Source: Symbiodinium microadriaticum
Taxonomy: Eukaryota; Sar; Dinophyceae; Suessiales; Symbiodiniaceae
DNA length: 64,000 bases
NCBI GenBank assembly: GCA_001939145.1
Contig: LSRX01000705.1
Location: forward strand, 256,152-320,151
Reading direction: 5' to 3'
The notes beneath the pieces were generated by a model. It saw only the letters and a program-made list of their open reading frames with translations, was not told the DNA's origin and made no database searches. Both the position numbers and the translations under genes were made by a program. Below, in pieces: positions 10,103-20,550 of the stretch (position 1 is the first letter of the stretch; every line of letters begins with the position of its first letter).

Positions 10103-12594
10103 AAGACAAAACCCACGTTTCTGGCATCCTGAGCTGTAGCCTCGAGTTTACCGCGCATACAGGGCCAGTCGACTCACACAGTTTAACACACAGAGGCTAC
10201 GTTCAGGATGGGGCGTGTTTGTGTGGTGATTACGCACGTTTGTGCGGTATTCCATACGTTTTTGGACACGTTTTCTCCGCATGTTGTGTTTAGGCTTACA
10301 TGTGCTTGCACGATTGTTGTGCCAAGCAACAATAGAAGGATCTTGAACTGGATATTTTTTGGATATTTTGAGAGTCTTTTTTGAAGGGGCGCTGCCAACT
10401 CGAGTTTAGAAGTAACCCTGAATTGAGGCGTTTCCATCATCCACACGTCCTTCCGCTGTGTGACCCCCGAACCAGCGCTGCCCCTGAAAGTAGAGCTGCC
10501 TGCTCAACAGCTGGGCCCTTGTAGGGCAAAATCTGCAAAGACGCATGGTAACATCAAACCCGAAGCCCCAACCCCATGTCCAAGAACTACCGAAACACCA
10601 CCGAGGATGGCTCTTTAGAGGAAGATGGCGTGTTGGAGCCTTACATCCGGGCTGCGTTTGCAAGGGCATTTACTTGATTGCTGACTCAAGTGCTGTCCGA
10701 GTTTTTTAAGCGTGGAAATGTTCAGGTACAAGCATATGGGTCGGGTTGAGGGTTCATTGGAGTAGGGCCTGCAGGCCTTCTGCACAAGTGGTGTAAAGTA
10801 TTAACACGAAATTCAATCCGGATCTTGAATGAAGGCTGCCCTGACAGGGAATGGTTAAACTAATGTGTCATCGTCAGACAGCCGTCCTGTAAGTTGTCTG
10901 GTTCAACAAAGCGTGAGGGGGTGTTTGCACTTTCTATCGTACAACAAACCCTTACTTGCCCAGAAACCCAGCTCATTTGCAGCTTCTCAGTTGAACTCGA
11001 ATCGGTTGCCCGAAATGTTGCTTGAGGGGCGTGAAGAGACGTTCGAGTGCGGTCCAGTAAGCCTTGGTTGTTGAGAGTTGGGTTCGTAACATGTAAATGT
11101 AAACATGCACATGCAGACGAGTGGCGGTTGTACTGTTGGCATGTACAAGCTGACGTGGCTGTGCGCATAAATCCTGTTTCACCAACATGCACTGAAGAAG
11201 AGCGTCAAAGGGGACAGCCTGACCGTTATCACGCGTTGCGATGATATTGTTGATTTTCTAGCAGTCCTGCTCCCATGTTCCATTAAATTAAGCCCTAAAC
11301 CCTCAACCCTAAACATCGGTGACCACCTTCAACCACCTTGAAAGGTTGCTGCTGGAAACGGCCAGCTTCATGGTCAACGGCGAAACCGTTGCTTGTTCAT
11401 CCTTCTGAGAAGGGATCTATGGAAGTGCAATACTTTTTTTCCCTGGCTCCAAGTCCTGTGAAAAGGCTTTGCGCTCCTGGTTGTGGATTTCTTCATGGGC
11501 GGCTTTGGCGTCAACTACTCTGGTAGAGGTGAATCCTGCTCCAGCGCAAAAAGTGCCTAGCAGGTGAGCTGGCAGATCGACTGCAAGAGCTAGCTCGAAT
11601 CACGACGGCATTTACCAAGATCCTCTGATTTGCGACGTGAGCCTGCATGTCGGTTTTGCCTTGCTGGAGCTTGAGAGCTATGCCTGCGCGGTTTTTCCTG
11701 AGGACTGATCAGCAAGCAGCAAAGGGTGAGGAGCATATGGAGCATACTGCTTGCTTCAGTGACTTTGCGCAAGAAGTTCGGGTCACGTTTCAGGAGTTCA
11801 AAGGGGCTGTCGTTTCACAAATCAAGCCATGGCTTACAGAGGACCAAAAAACCTTGGTACCCTCAACATGTGCACGACTGGCATTCCTGTAGACAGGCGG
11901 CGGCAAGGTGTTCATGCCGATCTACCCCAAGCCTGTTGGCGGTGAGATCCAGGCGGCTTCCCTGCTTCCGCATCATCTTCCACATCAGGGGACAGCATGC
12001 TTCTTGTTCGGAAGAATACACTGTCGGATGGTAACCTGCAGTTGACAGATGATGAAGCTGTTTATTTGCCGGTAGGTCCTCAGCTTCTCAGGAAGATTTG
12101 AGGTTCTCCCTTCTCCTTGAGAGCAAGATTGTGTCATGCCAGGTTTTCCTTCAGCCAGGGCAACGAAGCCGGGACTGCTTGAAATGCAAACAGGTTGCAA
12201 CATCATCCTCCGTCCACTTGACTTTCCAAGGCCAGTAAGTTGAGGAATGCGCGCAAGCTGCAAGCTTGGAAACTCTTGCTACGGTACTGACACATCTACG
12301 AAAATGCAATTCAAGGGGCGAACTGATTTCCAGGGCTCATGCACCGCACGGGCCGCCATGGCCAGGACTTCCATGGTAGTCATCTACCACGCACAGTCGT
12401 AGTAAACACCAACTGCGAAAGCCAAATGCTTGCGCTGCGCAAGCGATACTTCGACAACAAGCAGCGAAATCTTTGCAAGGTGCATTGTGACAAGGCCAGC
12501 GGGATTTGCAGTGTCGAGTGACCGCATGGTCGAACTCTCCTCGCCACGAGGAGCCATGCTTACAACTGCCTCTTTCTCTTTATCTTTCGTCTTT

Positions 12595-12625
<31 letters not shown>

Positions 12626-12807
12626 GTTTATGGCTTGCGCTTGAGTTTGAGACCCTGACTATATGTTTTTTGTTGTTTTGGCACTCCGCCCGGCATGCTG
12701 GCTTGACGCGAACATGGTCAAACTGTGTGAAACTGGCTGTACATATGTACATACGGCTCATGGATGCTATAATGATGCGAATTGACGCTGGTTGACGCTG
12801 GTACGAC
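10103..12807. other. Intergenic sequence upstream of the PCP array
   Basis: No confident gene. A weak coding-like plus-strand segment at about 11745-11890 (SDFAQEVRVTFQEFKGAVV) ends in a stop and may be a relic. Interstitial CCCTAAA motifs lie at 11287-11314 and a (CT)n microsatellite at 12599-12626. Otherwise nothing seen. Confidence 0.5.
12599..12626. repeat. (CT)n microsatellite
   Basis: Roughly 13 perfect CT units. Long open frames through it on both strands are artefacts of the repeat. Confidence 0.9.
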
Positions 12808-13042
12808 AGGGGTGCAAGAGAAGGTTAATCATACGCCAGCATGGATTTCCTCGTGTTGTGGGGTTGCAAGTGCCTCGGATGCGTCTCATTGTTCAACGTG
12901 TCGTGCGTCAAGAGAACAGGATTCAGGAGTTCCGGAGCGCCGGCAGCTGCTCCTTCAGCCTCGGCAGCAATGTTCTCCGCATGGGCGGGCATGGACTTAG
13001 CCTGGACCTAGCGGTGCGCTGACGTGTGAAGGCATTTTTGGC

Positions 13043-13044
13043 AG
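13043..13044 (+). promoter_or_regulatory. Candidate spliced-leader trans-splice acceptor, PCP copy 1
   Basis: The AG in ATTTTTGGCAG|GCTCAATATT lies 41 bp before the start codon after a T-rich stretch. Dinoflagellate mRNAs receive a common spliced leader at such sites. The same AG is conserved before copies 2 and 3. No RNA evidence was available. Confidence 0.4.
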
Positions 13045-13085
13045 GCTCAATATTTTGACCGGCTCCCTCCCCCGTTCTTATTGCC

Positions 13086-14186
13086 ATGGTGCGCGGAGCC
13101 AGAAAGTTTATTGCTTTGGGTGTCGCAGCTGCTGTTGTGTACAGCATCAAGGAGCAGTTGAACTTTGTGCCTGGACCTCGGCATGCCGCCCCTGTGGCAG
13201 CCGCCGCAGCGGCCAGCATGATGATGGCTCCTGCCGCCTTCGCGGACGAGATTGGGGATGCATCAAAAAAGCTAGGAGATGCGTCTTACAACTTTGCCAA
13301 GGAGGTGGACTGGAACAACGGCATCTTCTTGCAGGCGCCCGGGAAGTTCCAGCCTTTGAAAGCTCTGAAGGCGATTGACAAGATGATCGAGATGGGCGCT
13401 GCTGCGGATCCCAAGCTTCTGAAAGCGGCCGCGGAGGCACACCACAAGGCCATCGGGAGCATCAGTGGGCCAAATGGCGTGACATCTCGAGCGGACTGGG
13501 ATGAGGTGAACACAGCTCTTGGCCGTGTGGTCGCATCCGTCCCAAAGGCAAAGGTCATGGCTGTCTACGATGCGGTGAAGGACATCACCGACCCCAAGGT
13601 GCCTGCGTACATGAAGTCCTTGGTGAATGGCCCTGATGCCGAGAAGGCCTACCAAGGGTTCCTGGAGTTCAAGGATGTCGTTGCGAAGAACCAGGTGACC
13701 GCTGCCAGTGCTCCTGCCGTGGTGCCTTCCGGGGACAAGATTGGTGCCGCGGCGAAGCAGTTGTCTGATGCCTCGTATCCCTTCATCAAGGATATTGATT
13801 GGCTGTCTGACATCTACCTGAAGCCGCTGCCTGGCAAGACTGCCCCCGAGACCCTTAAAGCGATTGACAAGATGATCGTCATGGGCGCCAAGATGGATGG
13901 CAATCTCTTGAAGGCAGCAGCCGAGGCTCATCACAAGGCCATTGGGTCCGTCGACTCCAAAGGTGTGACCTCTGCAGCCGACTATGAAGCCGTGAACGCA
14001 GCCTTGGGGCGCTTGGTGGCATCCGTGCCCAAGGAGACGGTGATGGATGTCTACAACTCCATGGCCAAGATTGTTGACCCGACCGTCACCAACAACATGT
14101 TCTCCAAGGTGAACCCGCTGGACGCCGTGGCTGCAGCGAAGGGCTTCTACACCTTCAAGGATGTTGTGCAAGCTTCTCAAAGATGA
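13086..14186 (+). CDS. PCP: Peridinin-chlorophyll a-binding protein precursor, copy 1
   Basis: Soluble antenna protein of the thylakoid lumen that binds peridinin and chlorophyll a and passes light energy to the photosystems. The 366 residues read as a bipartite presequence: hydrophobic signal (about 8-20), the dinoflagellate FVPG transit motif (27-30), then an Ala-rich lumen-targeting stretch ending AFA (51-53). Mature protein starts at DEIGDASKKLGD (54) and has two homologous halves, about 54-203 and 217-366, the long (about 32 kDa) form. Each half has the EAHHKAIGS motif; His119 and His282 correspond to the chlorophyll-liganding His66 and His229 of the Amphidinium protein. The ATG in GCCATGG is the only start giving the presequence. 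No intron. Differs from copy 2 by Ile9 and Thr143. Confidence 0.97.
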   Translation: MVRGARKFIALGVAAAVVYSIKEQLNFVPGPRHAAPVAAAAAASMMMAPAAFADEIGDASKKLGDASYNFAKEVDWNNGIFLQAPGKFQPLKALKAIDKMIEMGAAADPKLLKAAAEAHHKAIGSISGPNGVTSRADWDEVNTALGRVVASVPKAKVMAVYDAVKDITDPKVPAYMKSLVNGPDAEKAYQGFLEFKDVVAKNQVTAASAPAVVPSGDKIGAAAKQLSDASYPFIKDIDWLSDIYLKPLPGKTAPETLKAIDKMIVMGAKMDGNLLKAAAEAHHKAIGSVDSKGVTSAADYEAVNAALGRLVASVPKETVMDVYNSMAKIVDPTVTNNMFSKVNPLDAVAAAKGFYTFKDVVQASQR

Positions 14187-14355
14187 GACTGTTATGGTGA
14201 GGTAACTTCCGCGTGAAGCCAATACTTGAGTTCTCACGCTTTTTAAACCTCTGCCTGTACAGATACTTTTGTAAGGTTATACGAGAATATTGAGCCTGGA
14301 GACGCCAAAACAAGTCTTCCCACCGGTCAACCGCTGATTCTCCGATAGGGGTGCA

Positions 14356-14462
14356 AGAGAATGTTAATCATACGACGCCTCTGTTCCCAGGCACAGGGGC
14401 TGGGGAAATGTAGCCACGGTTTAGGATTTAGGGTTTAGGGTTTAGAGAATGTTAATCATACG
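14356..14462 (+). repeat. TTTAGGG insertion between 19-bp direct repeats (PCP spacer 1)
   Basis: AGAGAATGTTAATCATACG occurs at 14356-14374 and again at 14444-14462. Between them lie 69 bp ending in GGATTTAGGGTTTAGGGTTT. The spacers before copy 1 and after copy 3 have the 19-mer once (one or two mismatches) and no insert, so the 88 bp are an insertion that duplicated its target, or a repair product. Confidence 0.85.
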
Positions 14463-14669
14463 CCAGCATGGATTTCCTCGTGTTGTGGGGTTGCAAGTGC
14501 CTGGGATGCGTATCGTTGTTCAACTTGTCGTGCGCAAAGAGAACAGGATTCAGAAGTTCCGGAGCGCCGGCAGCTGCTCCTTCAGCCTCGGCAGCAATGT
14601 CCTACGCATGGGCGGGGATTGACTTAGCCTGGACTTAGCGGTGCGCTGACGTTTGAAGGCATTTTTGGC

Positions 14670-14671
14670 AG
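14670..14671 (+). promoter_or_regulatory. Candidate trans-splice acceptor, PCP copy 2
   Basis: Same context and distance to the start codon (41 bp) as in copy 1. Confidence 0.4.
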
Positions 14672-14712
14672 GCTCAATATTTTGACCGGCTCCCTCCCCC
14701 GTCCCTATTGCC

Positions 14713-15813
14713 ATGGTGCGCGGAGCCAGGAAGTTTCTTGCTTTGGGTGTCGCAGCTGCTGTTGTGTACAGCATCAAGGAGCAGTTGAACTTTGTGCCTG
14801 GACCTCGGCATGCCGCCCCTGTGGCAGCGGCCGCAGCGGCCAGCATGATGATGGCTCCTGCCGCCTTCGCGGACGAGATTGGAGATGCATCAAAGAAGCT
14901 AGGAGATGCGTCCTACAACTTTGCCAAGGAGGTGGACTGGAACAACGGCATCTTCTTGCAGGCGCCCGGGAAGTTCCAGCCTTTGAAAGCTCTGAAGGCG
15001 ATTGACAAGATGATCGAGATGGGCGCTGCTGCGGATCCCAAGCTTCTGAAAGCGGCCGCGGAGGCACACCACAAGGCCATCGGGAGCATCAGTGGGCCAA
15101 ATGGCGTGACATCTCGAGCGGACTGGGATGAGGTGAACGCAGCTCTTGGCCGTGTGGTCGCATCCGTCCCAAAGGCAAAGGTCATGGCTGTCTACGATGC
15201 GGTGAAGGACATCACCGACCCCAAGGTGCCTGCGTACATGAAGTCCTTGGTGAATGGCCCTGATGCCGAGAAGGCCTACCAAGGGTTCCTGGAGTTCAAG
15301 GATGTCGTTGCAAAGAACCAGGTGACCGCTGCCAGTGCTCCTGCCGTGGTGCCTTCCGGGGACAAGATTGGTGCCGCGGCGAAGCAGTTGTCTGATGCCT
15401 CGTATCCCTTCATCAAGGATATTGATTGGCTGTCTGACATCTACCTGAAGCCGCTGCCTGGCAAGACTGCCCCCGAGACCCTTAAAGCGATTGACAAGAT
15501 GATCGTCATGGGCGCCAAGATGGATGGCAATCTCTTGAAGGCAGCAGCCGAGGCTCATCACAAGGCCATTGGGTCCGTCGACTCCAAAGGTGTGACCTCT
15601 GCAGCCGACTATGAAGCCGTGAACGCAGCCTTGGGGCGCTTGGTGGCATCCGTGCCCAAGGAGACGGTGATGGATGTCTACAACTCCATGGCCAAGATTG
15701 TTGACCCGACCGTCACCAACAACATGTTCTCCAAGGTGAACCCGCTGGACGCCGTGGCTGCAGCGAAGGGCTTCTACACCTTCAAGGATGTTGTGCAAGC
15801 TTCTCAAAGATGA
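14713..15813 (+). CDS. PCP: Peridinin-chlorophyll a-binding protein precursor, copy 2
   Basis: 366 residues, the same architecture as copy 1: signal and transit presequence 1-53, mature two-domain protein 54-366, both chlorophyll-site histidines (119, 282) kept. Substitutions against copy 1 are Leu9 for Ile and Ala143 for Thr; the mature proteins therefore differ at one position only. The 3' flank is almost identical to that of copy 1. It sits centrally, with TTTAGGG-bearing spacers on both sides. Functional as read. Confidence 0.97.
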   Translation: MVRGARKFLALGVAAAVVYSIKEQLNFVPGPRHAAPVAAAAAASMMMAPAAFADEIGDASKKLGDASYNFAKEVDWNNGIFLQAPGKFQPLKALKAIDKMIEMGAAADPKLLKAAAEAHHKAIGSISGPNGVTSRADWDEVNAALGRVVASVPKAKVMAVYDAVKDITDPKVPAYMKSLVNGPDAEKAYQGFLEFKDVVAKNQVTAASAPAVVPSGDKIGAAAKQLSDASYPFIKDIDWLSDIYLKPLPGKTAPETLKAIDKMIVMGAKMDGNLLKAAAEAHHKAIGSVDSKGVTSAADYEAVNAALGRLVASVPKETVMDVYNSMAKIVDPTVTNNMFSKVNPLDAVAAAKGFYTFKDVVQASQR

Positions 15814-15982
15814 AACTGTTATGGTGAGGTAACTTCCGCGTGAAGCCAATACTTGAGTTCTCACGCTTTTTAAACCTCTGCCTGTACAGATACTTTTGTA
15901 AGGTTATACGAGAATATTGAGCCTGGAGACGCCAAAACAAGTCTTCCCACCGGTCAACCGCTGATTCTCCGATAGGGGTGCA

Positions 15983-16089
15983 AGAGAATGTTAATCATAC
16001 GACGCCTCTGTTCCCAGGCACAGGGGCTGGGGAAATGTAGCCACGGTTTAGGATTTAGGGTTTAGGGTTTAGAGAATGTTAATCATACG
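15983..16089 (+). repeat. TTTAGGG insertion between 19-bp direct repeats (PCP spacer 2)
   Basis: Same structure exactly 1627 bp after the first: 19-mers at 15983-16001 and 16071-16089 around the same 69-bp insert. It was amplified together with the gene unit. Confidence 0.85.
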
Positions 16090-16296
16090 CCAGCATGGAT
16101 TTCCTCGTGTTGTGGGGTTGCAAGTGCCTGGGATGCGTATCGTTGTTCAACTTGTCGTGCGCAAAGAGAACAGGATTCAGAAGTTCCGGAGCGCCGGCAG
16201 CTGCTCCTTCAGCCTCGGCAGCAATGTCCTACGCATGGGCGGGGATTGACTTAGCCTGGACTTAGCGGTGCGCTGACGTTTGAAGGCATTTTTGGC

Positions 16297-16298
16297 AG
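16297..16298 (+). promoter_or_regulatory. Candidate trans-splice acceptor, PCP copy 3
   Basis: Same context as copies 1 and 2, 41 bp before the start codon. Confidence 0.4.
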
Positions 16299-16339
16299 GC
16301 TCAATATTTTGACCGGCTCCCTCCCCCGTCCCTATTGCC

Positions 16340-17437
16340 ATGGTGCGCGGAGCCAGGAAGTTTCTTGCTTTGGGCGTCGCAGCTGCTGTTGTGTACAGCA
16401 TCAAGGAGTTGAACTTTGTGCCTGGACCTCGGCATGCCGCCCCTGTGGCAGCGGCCGCAGCGGCCAGCATGATGATGGCTCCTGCCGCCTTCGCGGACGA
16501 GATTGGAGATGCATCAAAGAAGCTAGGAGATGCGTCCTACAACTTTGCCAAGGAGGTGGACTGGAACAACGGCATCTTCTTGCAGGCGCCCGGGAAGTTC
16601 CAGCCTTTGAAAGCTCTGAAGGCGATTGACAAGATGATCGAGATGGGCGCTGCTGCGGATCCCAAGCTTCTGAAAGCGGCCGCGGAGGCACACCACAAGG
16701 CCATCGGGAGCATCAGTGGGCCAAATGGCGTGACATCTCGAGCGGACTGGGATGAGGTGAACGCAGCTCTTGGCCGTGTGGTCGCATCCGTCCCAAAGGC
16801 AAAGGTCATGGCTGTCTACGATGCGGTGAAGGACATCACCGACCCCAAGGTGCCTGCGTACATGAAGTCCTTGGTGAATGGCCCTGATGCCGAGAAGGCC
16901 TACCAAGGGTTCCTGGAGTTCAAGGATGTCGTTGCGAAGAACCAGGTGACCGCTGCCAGTGCTCCTGCCGTGGTGCCTTCCGGGGACAAGATTGGTGCCG
17001 CGGCGAAGCAGTTGTCTGATGCCTCGTATCCCTTCATCAAGGATATTGATTGGCTGTCTGACATCTACCTGAAGCCGCTGCCTGGCAAGACTGCCCCCGA
17101 GACCCTTAAAGCGATTGACAAGATGATCGTCATGGGCGCCAAGATGGATGGCAATCTCTTGAAGGCAGCAGCCGAGGCTCATCACAAGGCCATCGGTTCC
17201 GTCGACTCGAAAGGTGTGACCTCTGCAGCCGACTATGAAGCCGTGAACGCAGCCTTGGGGCGCTTGGTGGCATCCGTGCCCAAGGACACGGTGATGGATG
17301 TCTACAACTCCATGGCCAAGATTGTTGACCCGACCGTCACCAACAACATGTTCTCCAAGGTGAACCCGCTGGACGCAGTGGCTGCAGCAAAGGGCTTCTA
17401 CACCTTCAAGGATGTTGTGCAAGCTTCTCAAAGATGA
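16340..17437 (+). CDS. PCP: Peridinin-chlorophyll a-binding protein precursor, copy 3
   Basis: 365 residues. It lacks one codon in the presequence (KELNF where the others have KEQLNF, loss of Gln24), so the frame is kept and the FVPG motif moves up by one. The mature protein has one change against copy 2, Asp for Glu in VPKETVM near the C-terminus. Several extra silent changes cluster in the last third and in the 3' flank (stop followed by a 4-bp shorter sequence), marking this as the most divergent copy. Both chlorophyll-site histidines are kept. Its downstream spacer lacks the TTTAGGG insertion. Confidence 0.97.
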   Translation: MVRGARKFLALGVAAAVVYSIKELNFVPGPRHAAPVAAAAAASMMMAPAAFADEIGDASKKLGDASYNFAKEVDWNNGIFLQAPGKFQPLKALKAIDKMIEMGAAADPKLLKAAAEAHHKAIGSISGPNGVTSRADWDEVNAALGRVVASVPKAKVMAVYDAVKDITDPKVPAYMKSLVNGPDAEKAYQGFLEFKDVVAKNQVTAASAPAVVPSGDKIGAAAKQLSDASYPFIKDIDWLSDIYLKPLPGKTAPETLKAIDKMIVMGAKMDGNLLKAAAEAHHKAIGSVDSKGVTSAADYEAVNAALGRLVASVPKDTVMDVYNSMAKIVDPTVTNNMFSKVNPLDAVAAAKGFYTFKDVVQASQR

Positions 17438-17736
17438 AAGTGATGGTGAGGTAACTTCCGCGTGAAGCCAATACTTGAGTTCTCATGCTTTTTAAACCTC
17501 TGCCTGTATAGATATTTTTGCAAGGTTACGAGAATATTGAGCCTGGAGACGCCAAAACAAGTCTTCCCACCGGTCAATCGCTGATTCTCCGATGGGGGTG
17601 CAAGAGAATGTTAATCAAACGCCAGCATGGATTTCCTCGTGTTGTGGGGTTGCAAGTGCCTGGGATGCGTATCATTGTGTCAAGGTGTCGTGCGTAAAGA
17701 GAACAGGATTCAGAAGTTCCGGAGCGCCGACAGCTG

Positions 17737-20550
17737 AGTGACCACAATTAGATGGAAAATTGCAACTGTCGCAGGTGCATATAGACGCCATGGCTGCGCA
17801 GCAAGGAAGGACTGATCCAGCTGAAGAGGCTGGGCACTTGTAGTGCGCCGTTCCTTGTTCGAGTCTGATTTTTGGCTGCTGTCAGTTGCCGTCAGGAGGT
17901 TGCTGAAAGTGGCACTAGAGGGCAGGCCGAATTGCATCACTCTTGGAGCCTCTTTGGTCTTGGATACGTGGCCAGCTGCGGCACGAACGTGCTTTCAGGG
18001 GGATCTATCCGCAGATGTGCAAACAGCTGTGGATCCGCAGGAGATGGGTCAGTTTTTGCGGAAGCATGCTGATCAGTTGTCTGAGTGTTGAGCCAATACG
18101 GCGCCAATCCATTGTCACCAGTTTATTTCACCAACTTCACTACCATCGAAGTGAACAACAGCTCAGTGTTTCAGCATTGGTGAACGGATATCCACTGATG
18201 CTGGGATGATGATAACCATGTCAGGCCAATCGTGCAGCGAGCTTTTGAACCCTTGTTGCTCTCCAACTATTGTGGGTATGTCGATGATGGCGTATTTGTG
18301 GGCATTATGTTTCCGTTCAGCCTCGTCCGTTTTCAAAGCCTTTCAAGCTGTGCCCCCTGTGTATTTTTCAAGGCACCGAATTCCCCCGGCTGGATGTTTG
18401 TATATGCCGGAATGCAGTTGGACACGCTACATTTAATGAACGTGGTGAGCAGCAATCCAAAGACAGCTCGCTAGAAGATTCATAGATCCTAAGTTTGCGC
18501 ACAGCGGAATCGTGAAGCCGCGTGCATGCATGAGCAGCTTCAATTTTCTGTGAAACCTTCAGTACAACCGATTGGTGTATAGCAACCTTGACAGTAAGAA
18601 GTGCAGTCGGCATGGCACCAGTGTTGGCAAGAAGGATGGAACCAAACAAGTCTACGTAGTTGTAACAAGGTGAAACAGAAGGAGTAGCAAGAGTGACATT
18701 GCTTAAAGATATCGAGCCCACAGCCTGTGGTCATGCTTGCACTGATGAAGATAGTCATTCTCGACATCGCAGTTCTGCAATGTCCTAGCCACAGCAAGCT
18801 GCAGTTGCTTCTGAGAGGTGCAGCATCACCCCATTTCTGGCACCACATCCCATGCAGATCTACGCCAAGGCATTGTCCGGGAATCCTCGGGAGTCCTCGA
18901 GAAAGCCCTTATTTTTTTTGTAAACCTTGGGGTTCAGCAGGTGATGCGTGGCATCGACAAGGCAGCTTTCCCCGGCACATGCCAAGGCACGTTGTTGTGC
19001 TAAATCGGAGCCCGTTCGCTAAAGCCGATTGGATGCGACACCACACGCCTACGCAGCTACACGCCTCAGGGCGGGTGGAGCGCTTGATCAAGGCCCTATC
19101 AAGGCCAGACATGTTCAGGACTGTTTAAAATGCTTGACTCGTCATACTTGGCTGCAAGCGCTTTCTCAGGCCTCTTTCTTCAGACCGGCTGCCCATGAAG
19201 GCAGGTGGCCTGAAGAATTTGCAGGCGGGTGCCGGTAAATTTGAGAGCTGAAAAACCGGGAAGAACCGGAAGAAGCTGCACCCAAGGAGCATGAGTGGTT
19301 CGAAGGCTTTGATTGGAACGCCTTGCAGGCAGGCAACCATGGTCCATAGGCCAAGGGCCACTCTAAACAGCTCTAAGGCTGGCGAGTTGCCTCCACCCTA
19401 CGCCCCAGACGTTGCGGACGATGAGGTGGGACTGGAAGCCTGTGACGAAAGCAAGATATAACAAGCAGGAGAGGAGGAGGAGGAATCGTGGAGCCTTTCT
19501 GACAATCCTTCCCAGATTTAGTTCTCGTTGTGCATCTCGCTCTGGCCTGGTGTACCAGGACTTATCCAACTTCTTTGCAGACCCCAAGGAGACAACGAGG
19601 GACGGGGGGAGGGGGGGGATTGGTGGCTCCTTTCTTTGCAAGGACATCCCCGAGACAGCGCCATATGTGGACCCGGAGGACGGCTCGGGGGCGCAAGGAT
19701 CTCAGAGGGGCCAAGGGCCAAGCAGGTCGCTCTCAGCCCGTTTGATCCAAGGTTGGGACGAAGGCTTTGCCACAGTGGACTAAAAACACATTCTCTCTTC
19801 GCAGGGAGGCCAAATGTCACAAATGTCACAGGTGTTACCATGTCGAAACCATTTCTGGAACGCCGCTTAGTGCACCGAACCAAGGAGATATCTCGAAGAT
19901 TCTGAATTCATGAAACCTGCTGTGGTGCAGCAAATGCTGTCCACAATCTTGTAAATGCCGCCCTCTTGCACTGGAGATGGGAACCGCCAAGCAGCTCCCT
20001 TGGATCCTTTGTGGCGCCTGAGGTGTTTTGAAAATGTGCGCGAGAGCTTGCTTGCTGTGTGGCGGCTGATTGCAGCTTCCGCAGCAAACAAAGTGGTAGC
20101 CGAAGGAGAGGCAAACATATCCAACTTGTCGCAGTGGCCACTGGCGGCCATGCCCCAAGCAGAAACACAGTCTGCGGTGCGTGGAAATCTACGGCTGTTG
20201 GGCATCGTAGTCGCTTGAGATGAGAAGGACAGGACACAGCACTATAGGGCTCAGCATGGCGCGGAACTGGACATGACTTGCTCACACGATCTTTGTCATA
20301 TGCGTGGTGCGAATCACGGCCTTCATGTAGCATCTGGCTTCCAAGCTGGACACGGAGCTTGTAGGACTGTCGGGCCAGCTTACAGACCTCGGACAGCACA
20401 AAACAATGCACAGAGTAGCTATACTGCAACAGGCATTGCTTGTAGCAAGCGGACATGGACGAGCATACGTGCTGTCCAATTTTGACAGCCCAGGCAGCAG
20501 AATCTTTGAGTCATGTTAGTGAGGCCTGTTTGTTTCCAAGGAGCGCCCCA
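17737..20550. other. Intergenic sequence after the PCP array
   Basis: PCP homology stops abruptly at 17736. The rest holds only short overlapping frames on both strands without recognisable motifs. One basic plus-strand frame at 19412-19783 (KARYNKQERRRRNRG at its start) has low-complexity purine-rich DNA and is not called. Nothing else seen. Confidence 0.45.

Larger units (their letters stand above)
12808..17736 (+). repeat. Tandem array of PCP genes, period 1627 bp
   Basis: Three direct gene units: the start codons are 13086, 14713 and 16340, exactly 1627 bp apart each time. Homology begins at 12808 (AGGGGTGCAAGAGA), before the first gene, and ends at 17736, about 150 bp into a fourth spacer, after the motif CGGAGCGCCGACAGCTG. 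Units differ by only a few substitutions, a 3-bp deletion in unit 3, and an 88-bp insertion present only in the two internal spacers. Tandem head-to-tail copies of highly expressed genes are typical of dinoflagellates, which raise expression through gene number. Near-identity suggests recent unequal crossing over or gene conversion. Confidence 0.95.

Noticed and set aside
13272-14237. 321-codon open frame antisense to PCP copy 1 (also opposite copies 2 and 3)
   Set aside because: It mirrors the third-position GC bias of the PCP gene, has an unlikely His/Gly/Leu-rich composition, and changes exactly with the sense strand.
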